NCBI RefSeq assembly: GCF_008365295.1
Contig: NZ_CP043505.1
Coordinates: 2,728,001-2,792,000, forward strand
Direction of reading: 5' to 3'
DNA: 64,000 bases
From: Agromyces intestinalis
GTDB taxonomy: Bacteria > Actinomycetota > Actinomycetes > Actinomycetales > Microbacteriaceae
A model generated the notes under the pieces. The model was not told the DNA's origin. It did no database searches and saw only the letters and a list, made by a program, of their open reading frames with translations. Position 1 is the first letter of the stretch. The number at the start of each line of letters is the position of its first letter. The translations under genes were made by a program, and so were the position numbers. Of the stretch, positions 47,129-56,327 are shown one piece after another.

Positions 47129-47820
47129 GCGAGAACACGAAGGAGACCGAGGTGACCACCTCAGAGGCACCCGTCGAGACGGCCGCATCCAGCGAGCCGC
47201 AGCGCAACGAGCGCGAGGGTCGTCGTGGCGGCCGCGACCGCGGCCAGGGCCGCGACCGCGGTGCCCGTGACGCCGACAAGAGCCAGTTCCTCGAGCGCGT
47301 GGTGACCATCAACCGCGTGTCGAAGGTCGTCAAGGGCGGTCGCCGCTTCAGCTTCACGGCGCTGGTCGTCGTGGGCGACGGCAACGGCATGGTCGGCGTC
47401 GGCTACGGCAAGGCCCGCGAGGTGCCGACCGCGATCTCGAAGGGCGTCGAGGAGGCGAAGAAGAACTTCTTCCGCGTCCCGCGCGTCGGTTCGACCGTCC
47501 CCCACCCCGTCCAGGGTGAGGCGGCCGCCGGTGTCGTGCTCCTGCGCCCGGCCGCGCCCGGTACCGGTGTCATCGCCGGTGGTCCGGTGCGTGCCGTGCT
47601 CGAGTGCGCCGGCATCCACGATGTGCTGAGCAAGTCGCTCGGTTCGTCGAACACCATCAACATCGTGCACGCCACCGTCGAGGCGCTGAAGCAGCTCGAG
47701 GAGCCGCGTGCCGTCGCCGCCCGTCGTGGTCTCGACTACGACGCGGTCGCGCCGGCCCGCATCCTGCGTGCCGAGGCCCAGGCGGCCGAGGCGGCCGCAG
47801 CAGCGAAGGCAGGTGCCTGA
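47125..47820 (+). CDS. rpsE: 30S ribosomal protein S5 with N-terminal extension
   Basis: A 231-residue protein. The canonical core begins near residue 48 ([20 protein letters not shown]). The N-terminal extension is acidic, then Arg/Gly/Asp-rich ([15 protein letters not shown]). GTG start overlaps the rplR stop. S5 guards decoding fidelity and the mRNA entry helicase. Confidence 0.96.
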   Translation: MSENTKETEVTTSEAPVETAASSEPQRNEREGRRGGRDRGQGRDRGARDADKSQFLERVVTINRVSKVVKGGRRFSFTALVVVGDGNGMVGVGYGKAREVPTAISKGVEEAKKNFFRVPRVGSTVPHPVQGEAAAGVVLLRPAAPGTGVIAGGPVRAVLECAGIHDVLSKSLGSSNTINIVHATVEALKQLEEPRAVAARRGLDYDAVAPARILRAEAQAAEAAAAAKAGA

Positions 47821-48005
47821 TGGCCAAGCAGCTCAAGGTGACCCAGATCAAGTCGAAGGTCAGCGAGAAGCAGTACCAGCGCGACACGCTGCGCAGCCTC
47901 GGTCTGAAGAAGATCGGCCAGAGCGTCGTTCGCGAGGACACCCCCCAGGTGCGCGGTTACGTCCGTACCGTCGCGCACCTCGTGAAGGTTGAGGAGATCG
48001 ACTGA
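47820..48005 (+). CDS. rpmD: 50S ribosomal protein L30
   Basis: A 61-residue protein ([20 protein letters not shown]). ATG 47820 overlaps the rpsE stop by one base, and the stop overlaps rplO by one base. Confidence 0.97.
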   Translation: MAKQLKVTQIKSKVSEKQYQRDTLRSLGLKKIGQSVVREDTPQVRGYVRTVAHLVKVEEID

Positions 48006-48673
48006 TGGCTGACGAGAAGAACGTCGCCGAGGAGACCCCGAAGAAGGCTCCGGCTAAGAAGGCGCCGGCCAAGGCCGCCGCCGACAAGGCCCCGGCCGAG
48101 AAGGCTCCTGCGAAGAAGGCGCCGGCGAAGGCCGCTGCGGCCAAGGCCGACGAGGCCGCGGCTGAGAAGGCTCCGGCGAAGAAGGCTCCGGCGAAGAAGT
48201 CTCCGGCCAAGGCCGCGGATGTCGCTGAGAAGCGCGAGCCCGTGCTGAAGGTGCACCACCTGCGTCCGGCCCCGGGTGCCAAGAAGGACAAGACCCGCGT
48301 CGGTCGCGGTGAGGGTTCGAAGGGCAAGACCGCCGGTCGCGGCACCAAGGGCACGAAGGCCCGCAACACGGTGCGCCCCGGCTTCGAGGGCGGCCAGCTT
48401 CCGTACCACATGCGTGCGCCGAAGCTGCGCGGCTTCAAGAACCCGTTCCGCGTCGAGTACCAGGTCGTGAACCTCGACAAGCTCGCGGAGCTCTACCCGA
48501 AGGGCGGCGACGTCACCATCGCCGACCTGGTGGCCAAGGGTGCTGTCCGCAAGAATGAGCGCGTCAAGGTGCTCGGCAACGGAGACATCCAGGTCAAGCT
48601 CAACGTGACCGTGGACAAGGTCTCCGGCTCGGCCGAGCAGAAGATCGTCGCCGCCGGCGGCACGGTCCAGTAA
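48005..48673 (+). CDS. rplO: 50S ribosomal protein L15 with histone H1-like N-terminus
   Basis: A 222-residue protein. The L15 core starts near residue 78 ([20 protein letters not shown]). The first about 75 residues are tandem Lys/Ala/Pro blocks ([20 protein letters not shown]), like histone H1 tails, encoded by short near-repeats. E. coli L15 has 144 residues. The tail could bind RNA or DNA; its role is unknown. Confidence 0.95.
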   Translation: MADEKNVAEETPKKAPAKKAPAKAAADKAPAEKAPAKKAPAKAAAAKADEAAAEKAPAKKAPAKKSPAKAADVAEKREPVLKVHHLRPAPGAKKDKTRVGRGEGSKGKTAGRGTKGTKARNTVRPGFEGGQLPYHMRAPKLRGFKNPFRVEYQVVNLDKLAELYPKGGDVTIADLVAKGAVRKNERVKVLGNGDIQVKLNVTVDKVSGSAEQKIVAAGGTVQ

Positions 48674-48693
48674 GACCAGAAGCACCATCGAGT

Positions 48694-48745
48694 TCGAGCC
48701 TGTCGGGACCTCGCGTATGATTCACGGGGGTCTCGACAGGCTCGA
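48694..48745. repeat. inverted repeat between rplO and secY
   Basis: TCGAGCCTGTCGGGACC (48694-48710) and GGTCTCGACAGGCTCGA (48729-48745) form a 17-bp stem with one G-U pair and an 18-base loop. The core CGACAGGCTCGA also occurs at 38911-38924, so this looks like a dispersed repeat that may work as a terminator or RNA-end stabiliser here. Confidence 0.7.
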
Positions 48746-48788
48746 GCCGCATCAAGACTGACTCCACGACGGAGCTACAGGAGGACGA

Positions 48789-50111
48789 GTGTTCAACGCC
48801 ATCGGGCGCATCTTCCGCACCCCCGATCTTCGACGCAAGATCGGCTTCACGCTGGGCATCGTCGCCCTGTTCCGGCTCGGCTCGTTCATTCCCGCTCCAT
48901 TCGTGGACTTCACGAACGTCCAGGCGTGTCTCGCGTCGACGCAGGGAGCCTCAGGACTCTACGAGCTCGTGAACGTGTTCTCGGGTGGCGCGCTGCTGCA
49001 GCTGTCCGTCTTCGCGCTCGGCATCATGCCGTACATCACGGCGTCGATCATCGTGCAGCTGCTGCGCGTGGTCATCCCCCACTTCGAGACGCTGTACAAG
49101 GAGGGCCAGGCCGGTCAGGCGCGGCTCACGCAGTACACGCGCTACCTCACCATCGCGCTCGGCGTGCTGCAGTCGACGACGCTCATCACGGTCGCCCGCT
49201 CGGGCGCGCTGTTCAGCGGCGCTTCGGCTCCCGAGTGCTCGCAGCTCATCACGAATGACGCGTGGTACGCGATCCTCCTGATGGTCATCACGATGACCGC
49301 GGGCACCGGCCTCATCATGTGGATGGGTGAGCTCATCACCGAGCGCGGCATCGGCAACGGCATGTCGCTGCTCATCTTCACCTCGATCGCCGCGACCTTC
49401 CCCGGCTCGCTCTGGGGAATCGGCCAGTCGCGCGGCTGGGACGTCTTCGCCCTCGTGTTGGTGATCGGCCTCGCGGTCGTCGTCGCGGTCGTCTTCGTCG
49501 AGCAGTCGCAGCGTCGCATTCCGGTGCAGTACGCCAAGCGCATGGTCGGCAGGCGCACCTACGGCGGCAACAACACCTACATCCCGATCAAGGTCAACAT
49601 GGCAGGCGTGGTGCCCGTCATCTTCGCCTCGTCGCTGCTGTACCTGCCGGCGCTCATCGCGCAGTTCAACCAGCCGACGGCGGGCCAGGAGCCTCAGCCC
49701 TGGGTGATCTGGATCCAGAACTACCTGACCAAGGGCGACCACCCGCTCTACATGCTGCTGTACTTCCTGCTCATCGTCGGGTTCACGTACTTCTACGTCG
49801 CGATCACGTTCAACCCCGACGAGGTCGCCGAGAACATGAAGAAGTACGGCGGGTTCATCCCGGGCATCCGTGCGGGTCGGCCCACCGCCGAATACCTCGA
49901 CTACGTGCTCACCCGCATCACGTTCCCGGGCTCGCTCTACCTCGGTCTCATCGCCCTGTTGCCGCTCATCGCATTCGCGGCCTTCGGAGCGAACCAGAAC
50001 TTCCCCTTCGGCGGCGCGTCGATCCTCATCATCGTGGGTGTCGGCCTCGAGACGGTGAAGCAGATCGACGCCCAGCTCCAGCAGCGACACTACGAAGGAC
50101 TTCTGCGATGA
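48789..50111 (+). CDS. secY: protein translocase subunit SecY
   Basis: A 440-residue, ten-helix channel subunit of the Sec translocon (LRRKIGFTLGIVALFRLGSF start; cytoplasmic loop GMSLLIFTSIAATFPG). GTG start with AGGAGG 5 bases upstream. Overlaps adk by 4 bases (ATGA). Confidence 0.98.
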   Translation: MFNAIGRIFRTPDLRRKIGFTLGIVALFRLGSFIPAPFVDFTNVQACLASTQGASGLYELVNVFSGGALLQLSVFALGIMPYITASIIVQLLRVVIPHFETLYKEGQAGQARLTQYTRYLTIALGVLQSTTLITVARSGALFSGASAPECSQLITNDAWYAILLMVITMTAGTGLIMWMGELITERGIGNGMSLLIFTSIAATFPGSLWGIGQSRGWDVFALVLVIGLAVVVAVVFVEQSQRRIPVQYAKRMVGRRTYGGNNTYIPIKVNMAGVVPVIFASSLLYLPALIAQFNQPTAGQEPQPWVIWIQNYLTKGDHPLYMLLYFLLIVGFTYFYVAITFNPDEVAENMKKYGGFIPGIRAGRPTAEYLDYVLTRITFPGSLYLGLIALLPLIAFAAFGANQNFPFGGASILIIVGVGLETVKQIDAQLQQRHYEGLLR

Positions 50112-50737
50112 CCCCATCCACGCGTTCGGCTCGGTTCCTGATCGTCGGGCCCCAGGGCTCCGGCAAGGGCACGCAGGGCGTACTCGTGGCGCGGGCGTTC
50201 GGCGTTCCGCAGGTGTCGACCGGCGACATCTTCCGGGCGAACATCTCAGGCGGCACCGAGCTCGGCAAGCGGGTGCAGTCGATCATCGAGGCCGGCGATC
50301 TGGTGCCCGACGAGCTCACCAGCGAACTCGTCCGCGACCGGCTGTCGCAGGCCGATGCGGCCGAGGGGTTCCTGCTCGACGGGTACCCCCGCAACCAGGG
50401 CCAGGTCGCCGACCTCGATGCGTTCCTCACAGGTCGCGGCGAGGGGCTCGACGCGGTCATCGAACTGGATGTCCCGCGCGACGAGTCGATCGCCCGCATC
50501 AGCCAGCGCGCGATCGAGCAGGGCCGCACCGACGACACCGAAGAGGTGATCGCGAACCGGCTCGCGATCTACGAGCGCGAGACCGCGCCGATCCTCGACG
50601 TGTACCGCCAGCGCGGCATCGTCGATCGCATCGACGGCGTCGGCACGCTCGACGAGGTGACCGACCGGATCTTCGCAGCGCTGGCCGTGCGCGGCCTCGT
50701 CGCGACGCACCCGGGCGACGCGGTCGCGAGCGCCTGA
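50108..50737 (+). CDS. adk: adenylate kinase
   Basis: A 209-residue AMP kinase. P-loop GPQGSGKGTQ (the usual GPPGAGKGTQ has Q and S substitutions), STGDIFR, FLLDGYPRN and LDVPRDE are present. The lid is of the short form without a zinc site. ATGA overlap with secY. Confidence 0.97.
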   Translation: MTPSTRSARFLIVGPQGSGKGTQGVLVARAFGVPQVSTGDIFRANISGGTELGKRVQSIIEAGDLVPDELTSELVRDRLSQADAAEGFLLDGYPRNQGQVADLDAFLTGRGEGLDAVIELDVPRDESIARISQRAIEQGRTDDTEEVIANRLAIYERETAPILDVYRQRGIVDRIDGVGTLDEVTDRIFAALAVRGLVATHPGDAVASA

Positions 50738-50742
50738 TCGGC

Positions 50743-51570
50743 GTGTTCCGCAAGTCCATCTACAAATCCCCGGCGCAGCTGCGTGCCATGCAGCCGGCGG
50801 GCCGTGCGACGGCGGCCGCCCTGGCCGCGGCGCGCGACGGTCTGCGCACCGGAGCGACACCGCTCGAGCTGGACGCGGCAGCCGAGCGGGCGATCGTCGC
50901 GCTCGGCGGCCAGTCGAACTTCAAGCTCGTCCCCGGCTACCGGCACACGCTGTGCGTGTCGGTCGACGACGCGGTGGTGCACGGTATCCCCGGTGAGCGG
51001 CCGTTCCGGCCGGGCGACATCGTCTCGATCGACGGCGGCGCCGAGGTCGACGGATGGAACGGCGACGCCGCATTCACGGTCGTGCTCGACGACCCCGACC
51101 GGCCCGACGTGGTCGCGGCGCGACGTGAGCTCGCCCGGGTCACCGAGCAGTCGCTGTGGGTCGGCATCGCCGAGCTCGCACGGGCGAAGCACCTCAACCA
51201 GGTCGGCGCGGCGATCGAGGAGTACGTGCGCGCAGAGGGCGAGTACGGCATCCTCACCGACTACGTCGGCCACGGCGTCGGGCGTCAGATGCACGAGGAA
51301 CCGCCGGTCTTCAACTACCGGGTCGAACGGCGCGGCCCGGCGGTGCAGCCCGGACTCGTCGTCGCCATCGAGCCGATGATCGTCGCGGGCGGTATCGACA
51401 CGTTCGTGCACGACGACGACTGGACGGTTGCGACCGCCGACGGCGCCGACGCGGCGCATGTCGAGCACACCGTCGCGGTGCACGCCGACGGCGTGTGGGT
51501 GCTCACCGCCGAGGACGGCGGAGCGGCAGGTCTCGCGCCGTTCGGCATCGTGCCGGTGCCGATCCCGTAG
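50743..51570 (+). CDS. map: type I methionine aminopeptidase
   Basis: A 275-residue metalloprotease that removes initiator Met from nascent chains. Metal ligands are visible in order: Asp in SIDGGAEVDGW, Asp in NGDAAFTV, His in GHGVGRQMHEEP, Glu in IEPM and Glu in HVEHTVAV. GTG start 5 bases after the adk stop. Last gene of the S10-spc unit. Confidence 0.97.
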   Translation: MFRKSIYKSPAQLRAMQPAGRATAAALAAARDGLRTGATPLELDAAAERAIVALGGQSNFKLVPGYRHTLCVSVDDAVVHGIPGERPFRPGDIVSIDGGAEVDGWNGDAAFTVVLDDPDRPDVVAARRELARVTEQSLWVGIAELARAKHLNQVGAAIEEYVRAEGEYGILTDYVGHGVGRQMHEEPPVFNYRVERRGPAVQPGLVVAIEPMIVAGGIDTFVHDDDWTVATADGADAAHVEHTVAVHADGVWVLTAEDGGAAGLAPFGIVPVPIP

Positions 51571-51610
51571 CCCTCGCGCCACCCGCCGCGGTGCGGCTCG
51601 CCCGCCTCGA

Positions 51611-51696
51611 CCCCTCCCACGGGAACACATTCGAGGATTCGGAGGACGTTCCAGCAGGAACGTGTTCCGAATCCTCGAATGTGTTCCCGAGAGGGG
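51611..51696. terminator. long inverted repeat between convergent map and PRD regulator
   Basis: A perfect 23-bp inverted repeat (51621-51643 with 51666-51688) encloses a second 7-bp hairpin (ACGTTCC 51646-51652, GGAACGT 51657-51663, loop AGCA). An outer CCCCTC/GAGGGG pairing extends it. Lying between two convergent genes, it is likely a bidirectional terminator, though its length and lower GC content recall a small mobile inverted repeat. Confidence 0.65.
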
Positions 51697-51790
51697 GTGC
51701 AGGGGTGCAGGGGTGCAGGGGTGCAGGGGTGCAGGGGTCAAGGGGGTGCAGGGGTCAAGGGGGTGCAGCAGGGGGCAGGGGGTACAAGGG
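51693..51790 (+). repeat. G-rich GTGCAGGGG tandem repeat
   Basis: About five perfect 9-bp GTGCAGGGG units are followed by degenerate GTCAAGGGG and GTGCAGCAGGGGG variants. The plus strand has many runs of three or more G, so G-quadruplexes could form. It is non-coding, just 3' of the long inverted repeat. Confidence 0.8.
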
Positions 51791-51821
51791 CAGGGCCGGC
51801 GCAGGGAATGTGGGGGAGCCG

Positions 51822-53747
51822 CTACCGGGGCAGCGCGTCCATGAGTCGGGTGAGCTCGGCGACGAGGCCCGGATAGTCGGTGGCCCCCTTCACGAGCCGC
51901 AGCACGTTCTGCCGCTCCGAGAACGTCTCGACGAACTGGTCGAACACCTCCTGGAACTCGGCGCGCCCACTGTCGCTGAACGCGATGAGGGCCACGACAT
52001 GCACCGGTGACCCGGCCCAGTCGACCGGTACGTCATCGACGGCGATGGCGATGCCCGTGCGCGTGGCGGTCATCGTCATCGCGTGCGGGACGGCGAGGTG
52101 GTCGGCGAACGCGGTCGACGACATGCGCTCGCGCTCGACGGCGCCGTCGACGTACGCACGGTCGACCACTCCGGCGTCGATGAGCCGATCGCCGAGCAGC
52201 CGGATCACGTCTTCGCGGTCGAGCCCGCGCATACCGCGCACGAAGAAGCCGGGCTCGATCGTCTCGGAGAGCCGGGCCGCGAGCCGCGCCGTGCGGCGCG
52301 CACGGCGCATCCGCACGATCTCGGCGCGCACGCGTTCGAGGTCGTCCTCGGTCGGCAGAGGGCCGACGAGCACGACGCGCTCCGAGGCATCCACCGGCGG
52401 CACGACCGCGACCACCAGGTCGGCGGGCGAGCCATCCGTCAGCAGCACTCCCTCGCCGGCCGCGGCCCGAACCCGCTTCGCGAGCGTCTCGCGCAGGTCG
52501 TGGTAGGCGGGCGCGTCGATGCGCACGCGCACCTCGTCGCGTTCGGCGCGGCGACGGTCGAGACGCGCGCCGAGGTGCATGGCGAGGTAGGCGATCTCGT
52601 CGTCGTTCACGCGGATGCCCTCGGTGCGCCGCAGTTCGGATGCCACGTACACGCCGAGCTCGTAGATGAGCGGGTAGGCGGTCTTGATCTGGGCCGTGAG
52701 CGGGTTGCGCGAGAACGACTCCTCGGCCGAGCGTTCGGCGAGGTGGTCGATGTGCAGGGCGAGGCGTTCGATGAAGTCGTCGCCTTCGAGTTCGACGAGG
52801 TATTCGGAAGCCGCGCGTGCGACGATGCCGCGCACGAGGGCGGAGCGCGGCGAGGCGGGCCGCTCGTCGGACGCCGGGGCACCGTCGACGCGTCGGGTGG
52901 CCGCCCGGGTACGCAGCAGCCGGGCGAGGTGCGCGCGGTCGGATGCCGGGAGCCGCACGCCGAGGCGGTCGTCGACGAGACGGCCGAGCAGCTCCTCGAC
53001 CGGATCGGGTGCGGGATCACGGGCGCCGTCGGCGGCCGAGGGCGCCGCCGACACCGGCTCGACCGGTTCTGCTTCGAGGGTGCGGTCGCGCGTGATGCGG
53101 TCGACCGCGATCACGACGTGCAGGAGCACGTCGTCGAGGGCGTACTCGTTGGGCGCGTACCCGGCCCGGTCGAGCTCGGCTACCAGCGCCTCACGGAATC
53201 CGGGCAGCTCGGGGAAGCGGCGGCGAAGGGCCGCGATACCGGCGCGGCCGCGAGCGGACTCCTCACGCAGCAGCGCCCCGAGCAGTCGACGGCTCGCCGA
53301 CTCGGGGCCGGTGAGGCGTACGGTCGAACCCCGGCGCTCGAGCGAGAGCCCGGTGCCGCGCACCCTGGCACGCACCCGCGAGAGGTCGGACTCGAGGGTG
53401 GAGTCGCTGACGTGCATGGCCGCGGCGATCTCGTACACGTCGAGGCTGTGGTCGGCGTCGACGAGCCGGCGCACCAGCTGCGCGACGCGCCCTTCGGGGC
53501 GGTCGGCCGGGCGCTCGTCGGCACGCTCAGCCTCGGCTGCGGCGCGCTCGGCGAGCGCGGCATGGTCGAGCCGGTAGCCGTCGGGGCCCGAGCGCACCAC
53601 CCGCGGGCCTGCCCCATTCGCCTGCGCCGCCCACGATCGGATGCTGCGCGAGGTCACGTCGAGCCGTGCCGCGAGCTCCGCTGCCGTCGTCCAGTCGTCG
53701 GAGCGCGCGAGCTCATCGACGAGTCGCCGCCATCCCTCGGGCACCAC
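51822..53747 (-). CDS. PRD/EIIA-domain transcriptional regulator of the mannitol PTS (MtlR/BglG type)
   Basis: A 641-residue PTS-controlled regulator. Order: two N-terminal helix-turn-helix regions (SDDWTTAAELAARLDVTSRS; SLDVYEIAAAMHVSDSTLES), two PRD modules (second with LHIDHLAERSAEESF and YLAMHLGARLD histidines), an EIIB-like segment without an obvious Cys, and a C-terminal EIIA(Mtl/Fru) domain with LAVPHAM as the phosphorylatable His. Known family logic: PTS phosphorylation of PRD/EIIA sites sets activity in response to sugar. The start is GTG 53747, 6 bases after GGAAG; the open frame continues upstream but antisense to ptsI. Divergent from the PTS operon it probably controls. Confidence 0.88.
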   Translation of the reverse strand: MVPEGWRRLVDELARSDDWTTAAELAARLDVTSRSIRSWAAQANGAGPRVVRSGPDGYRLDHAALAERAAAEAERADERPADRPEGRVAQLVRRLVDADHSLDVYEIAAAMHVSDSTLESDLSRVRARVRGTGLSLERRGSTVRLTGPESASRRLLGALLREESARGRAGIAALRRRFPELPGFREALVAELDRAGYAPNEYALDDVLLHVVIAVDRITRDRTLEAEPVEPVSAAPSAADGARDPAPDPVEELLGRLVDDRLGVRLPASDRAHLARLLRTRAATRRVDGAPASDERPASPRSALVRGIVARAASEYLVELEGDDFIERLALHIDHLAERSAEESFSRNPLTAQIKTAYPLIYELGVYVASELRRTEGIRVNDDEIAYLAMHLGARLDRRRAERDEVRVRIDAPAYHDLRETLAKRVRAAAGEGVLLTDGSPADLVVAVVPPVDASERVVLVGPLPTEDDLERVRAEIVRMRRARRTARLAARLSETIEPGFFVRGMRGLDREDVIRLLGDRLIDAGVVDRAYVDGAVERERMSSTAFADHLAVPHAMTMTATRTGIAIAVDDVPVDWAGSPVHVVALIAFSDSGRAEFQEVFDQFVETFSERQNVLRLVKGATDYPGLVAELTRLMDALPR

Positions 53748-53781
53748 GCCAGTCTTCCATCGTGCGCGGCGGAGCGCGGCG

Positions 53782-53817
53782 GATCCGGCGGGATTTCCGG
53801 GGGGCCGGAAGCGGATC
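53782..53817. promoter_or_regulatory. nested inverted repeats between regulator and PTS operon
   Basis: GATCCG (53782-53787) with CGGATC (53812-53817) encloses TTCCGG (53795-53800) with CCGGAA (53805-53810). It lies in the 168-bp divergent region and is a candidate operator for the regulator. Confidence 0.4.
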
Positions 53818-53915
53818 GGGATGGCGCGGGGCCGCGCGCAGGCGCAGGATCGGAATCGGAGCGGCACCCGCCGCCCCGAGGACGACGGCGACCTGCCCGG
53901 CGAAGGAGGCGGACG

Positions 53916-54227
53916 ATGCGCATCATCGTGGTCTGCGGCGCCGGTGCGTCGAGCACGTTCGTCGCGCTGCGCGTCCGGCGGCTCGCCGCCGCGCGCGGGC
54001 TCGACGTCGATGCCCGGGCCACGAGCGAGGCGCACCTGGCGGAAGTGCTCGCCGACGGCGACGTGCTGCTCGTCGGCGCCCATCTCGCCGAGCGGCTCGA
54101 CGAGCTGCGCCGGGTCGCCGACGAGGCATCCGTCGCGCTCGCGATCCTGCCTGACGGCGCCGCCGTCGACGACGGCACGATCGCCCTCGACCTCGCCCTC
54201 GCCACCACAGCCGGAGCCGGGTCGTGA
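53916..54227 (+). CDS. lone PTS EIIB-type protein
   Basis: A 103-residue protein with an N-terminal beta strand and phospho-Cys loop (RIIVVCGAGASS, Cys7), as in EIIB proteins of the lactose/cellobiose or mannitol type. AAGGAGG precedes ATG. MtlA downstream already has its own IIB domain, so this one may signal to the divergent PRD regulator or serve another EIIC. First gene of the PTS operon. Confidence 0.75.
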   Translation: MRIIVVCGAGASSTFVALRVRRLAAARGLDVDARATSEAHLAEVLADGDVLLVGAHLAERLDELRRVADEASVALAILPDGAAVDDGTIALDLALATTAGAGS

Positions 54228-54312
54228 CCCGCGGGTGCGCCACCCTGTGCCGCGGCGCCGCCGACGGATATGGTGAACGAGGGAACGGACACCAGCGACG
54301 GGAACCGGAATC

Positions 54313-54579
54313 ATGGCAGAGCGCACAGTTCGGATCGGCTCGACCCACGGCCTGCACGCCAGGCCGGCCAAGCTCTTCACCGAAGCCGTCGTCGCATCGG
54401 GGGCGAGTGTCACCATCGCCAAGGCGGGCAAGTCGCCCGTCAACGCGGCGAGCATCCTCTCCGTCATCGCACAGGGCATCGACCACGGCGACGAGGTCAC
54501 GCTCACGGTCGACGGCGGAGACGAGCAGGCGGTGCTCGACTCGCTCGTCAACCTGCTCAGCACCGACCACGACGGCTGA
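54313..54579 (+). CDS. ptsH: phosphocarrier protein HPr
   Basis: An 88-residue PTS carrier. GLHARP contains the active His15, and KSPVNAASI replaces the regulatory-serine region. It accepts phosphate from EI, encoded next, and passes it to EIIA. TATGGT (54269-54274) could be a -10 box for an internal promoter. Confidence 0.95.
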   Translation: MAERTVRIGSTHGLHARPAKLFTEAVVASGASVTIAKAGKSPVNAASILSVIAQGIDHGDEVTLTVDGGDEQAVLDSLVNLLSTDHDG

Positions 54580-54618
54580 GCTGCGTCCGCTTCCCGTCGA
54601 CTCGAGGGGGAGGGCAGC

Positions 54619-56301
54619 GTGAAGGAGATCGCAGGGACCGGCATCGGCCAGGGGGTCGCGCTCGGCACGGTCGTGAGGATGGCAGAGCGACTGCCCGAGC
54701 CCGTCGACCGCCCGAGCCACCTCGACCCGGCCCGGGAGGAGGAGCGCGCCCGCGCCTCGCTGTCGGTCGTCGCAGCCGAGCTGCAGCGTCGCGGCGGGCT
54801 GGCCGGCGGCCAGGCGAAGGACGTGCTCGAGGCGCAGGCGCTGATGGCGAACGATCCGGCGCTCGCCGACGAGATCGTCCAGCGGCTCGCCCAGGGCAAG
54901 ACCGCCGAGCGCGCCGTGTTCGAGGCGTTCGCCTCGTTCCGCGAGCTGCTCGCGGGCATGGGGGGATATCTGGGCGAGCGTGCGGCCGACCTCGACGACG
55001 TATCGCAGCGGGTGGTCGCCGACCTGCTGAAGGTGCCCGCGCCCGGCGTGCCGAATCCGGGGCATCCGTTCGTGCTCGTCGCCCGCGACCTCGCGCCCGC
55101 CGACACCGCGACGCTCGACCTCGACCAGGTCCTCGGGCTCGTCACGATCGACGGCGGCCCGACCTCGCACACCGCGATCCTCGCGCGCGAGAAGTCGATC
55201 GTCGCGGTCGTGGGGGCTGCCGGGGCATCCGAACTCGCCGACGGCGACTCCGTGATCGTCGACGCCGAACGCGACGTCGTCGTCGCCGACCCCACCGCCG
55301 TGCAGGCCGCCGAGGCGCGTGAGCGCATCGCCGAGCGCGAGCGCGTCGCCGCCGCGCCCGTCACAGCCGGCGCGCTCGCCGACGGCACCGCGGTGCCACT
55401 GCTCGCCAACCTCGGCTCGGCCGACGGCGCCGCCGAGGCGTTGCGCCTCGGCGCGGAGGGGGTCGGGCTGTTCCGCACCGAGTTCCTGTTCCTCGACGCC
55501 GACCGGGCGCCGAGCGTCACCGAGCAGCAGGCGCAGTACACCCGGCTGCTCACCGCCTTCGCCGGCAAGAAGGTCGTGGTGCGCGTGCTCGATGCCGGCG
55601 CCGACAAGCCGCTGTCGTTCCTGAACACGACCGACGAGGAGAATCCCGCGCTCGGGCTGCGAGGCATCCGAGCCTTGCGCAGTTCCGAGGTCATCCTGCG
55701 CGAGCAGCTCACCGCCCTCGCCGCTGCGGATGCCGCGACCGACGCCGAGGTCTGGGTCATGGCGCCGATGATCGCGACCGTCGAGGAGACCCGCTACTTC
55801 ACCGCCCTCGCACGAGAGCTCGGCATCGCGGTGGCCGGCGTCATGGTCGAGACCCCGTCGGCCGCGCTCATCGCCGACCGGGTGCTCGAAGCCTGCGACT
55901 TCGCCTCCATCGGCACCAACGACCTCACCCAGTACACGATGGCGGCCGACCGGCTGCTCGGCACCGTCGCCAACCTGCAGAGCCCGTGGCATCCGGCCGT
56001 GCTGAAGCTCATCGCCGAAGTCGGCGCCGCGGGCAGCGCGCTCGGCAAGCCCGTCGGCATCTGCGGCGAAGCCGCCGCCGACCCGCTGCTCGCCGTCGTG
56101 CTCGTGGGACTCGGCGCCACCACGCTGTCGATGTCCCCATCGGCACTCGCAGACGTCCGCGCCTCCCTCGCGCGGTACGGCCTCGACGACGCACGCGCGA
56201 TCGCCGGGGCGGCCCTGGCCGCTGAGGGAGCGGCCGAGGCCAAGCAGGCGGCCGCCGAGGCCGCCGCCGCCATCGTCGGGGTGCGCGAACCCGCACCCTG
56301 A
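54619..56301 (+). CDS. ptsI: PTS enzyme I
   Basis: A 560-residue PEP-protein phosphotransferase. Phospho-His184 in GGPTSHTAILAR, the PEP-binding region (EFLFLDADRAP, SIGTNDLTQYTMAADR) and catalytic Cys482 in ICGEAA are intact. GTG start. General PTS enzymes placed inside a mannitol operon suggest that mannitol, or few sugars, uses this PTS. Confidence 0.96.
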   Translation: MKEIAGTGIGQGVALGTVVRMAERLPEPVDRPSHLDPAREEERARASLSVVAAELQRRGGLAGGQAKDVLEAQALMANDPALADEIVQRLAQGKTAERAVFEAFASFRELLAGMGGYLGERAADLDDVSQRVVADLLKVPAPGVPNPGHPFVLVARDLAPADTATLDLDQVLGLVTIDGGPTSHTAILAREKSIVAVVGAAGASELADGDSVIVDAERDVVVADPTAVQAAEARERIAERERVAAAPVTAGALADGTAVPLLANLGSADGAAEALRLGAEGVGLFRTEFLFLDADRAPSVTEQQAQYTRLLTAFAGKKVVVRVLDAGADKPLSFLNTTDEENPALGLRGIRALRSSEVILREQLTALAAADAATDAEVWVMAPMIATVEETRYFTALARELGIAVAGVMVETPSAALIADRVLEACDFASIGTNDLTQYTMAADRLLGTVANLQSPWHPAVLKLIAEVGAAGSALGKPVGICGEAAADPLLAVVLVGLGATTLSMSPSALADVRASLARYGLDDARAIAGAALAAEGAAEAKQAAAEAAAAIVGVREPAP

Positions 56302-56327
56302 CCCGTCCCGAACGAGAGGCACCTGCC

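Noticed and set aside
51693-51790. Possible CRISPR array
   Set aside because: The units are 9 bp, contiguous and have no spacers; it is a simple tandem repeat.
53748-55760. Upstream extension of the PRD regulator frame on the minus strand
   Set aside because: Ser/Arg/Ala-rich sequence antisense to ptsH and ptsI, with no relation to PRD regulators; GTG 53747 is used.
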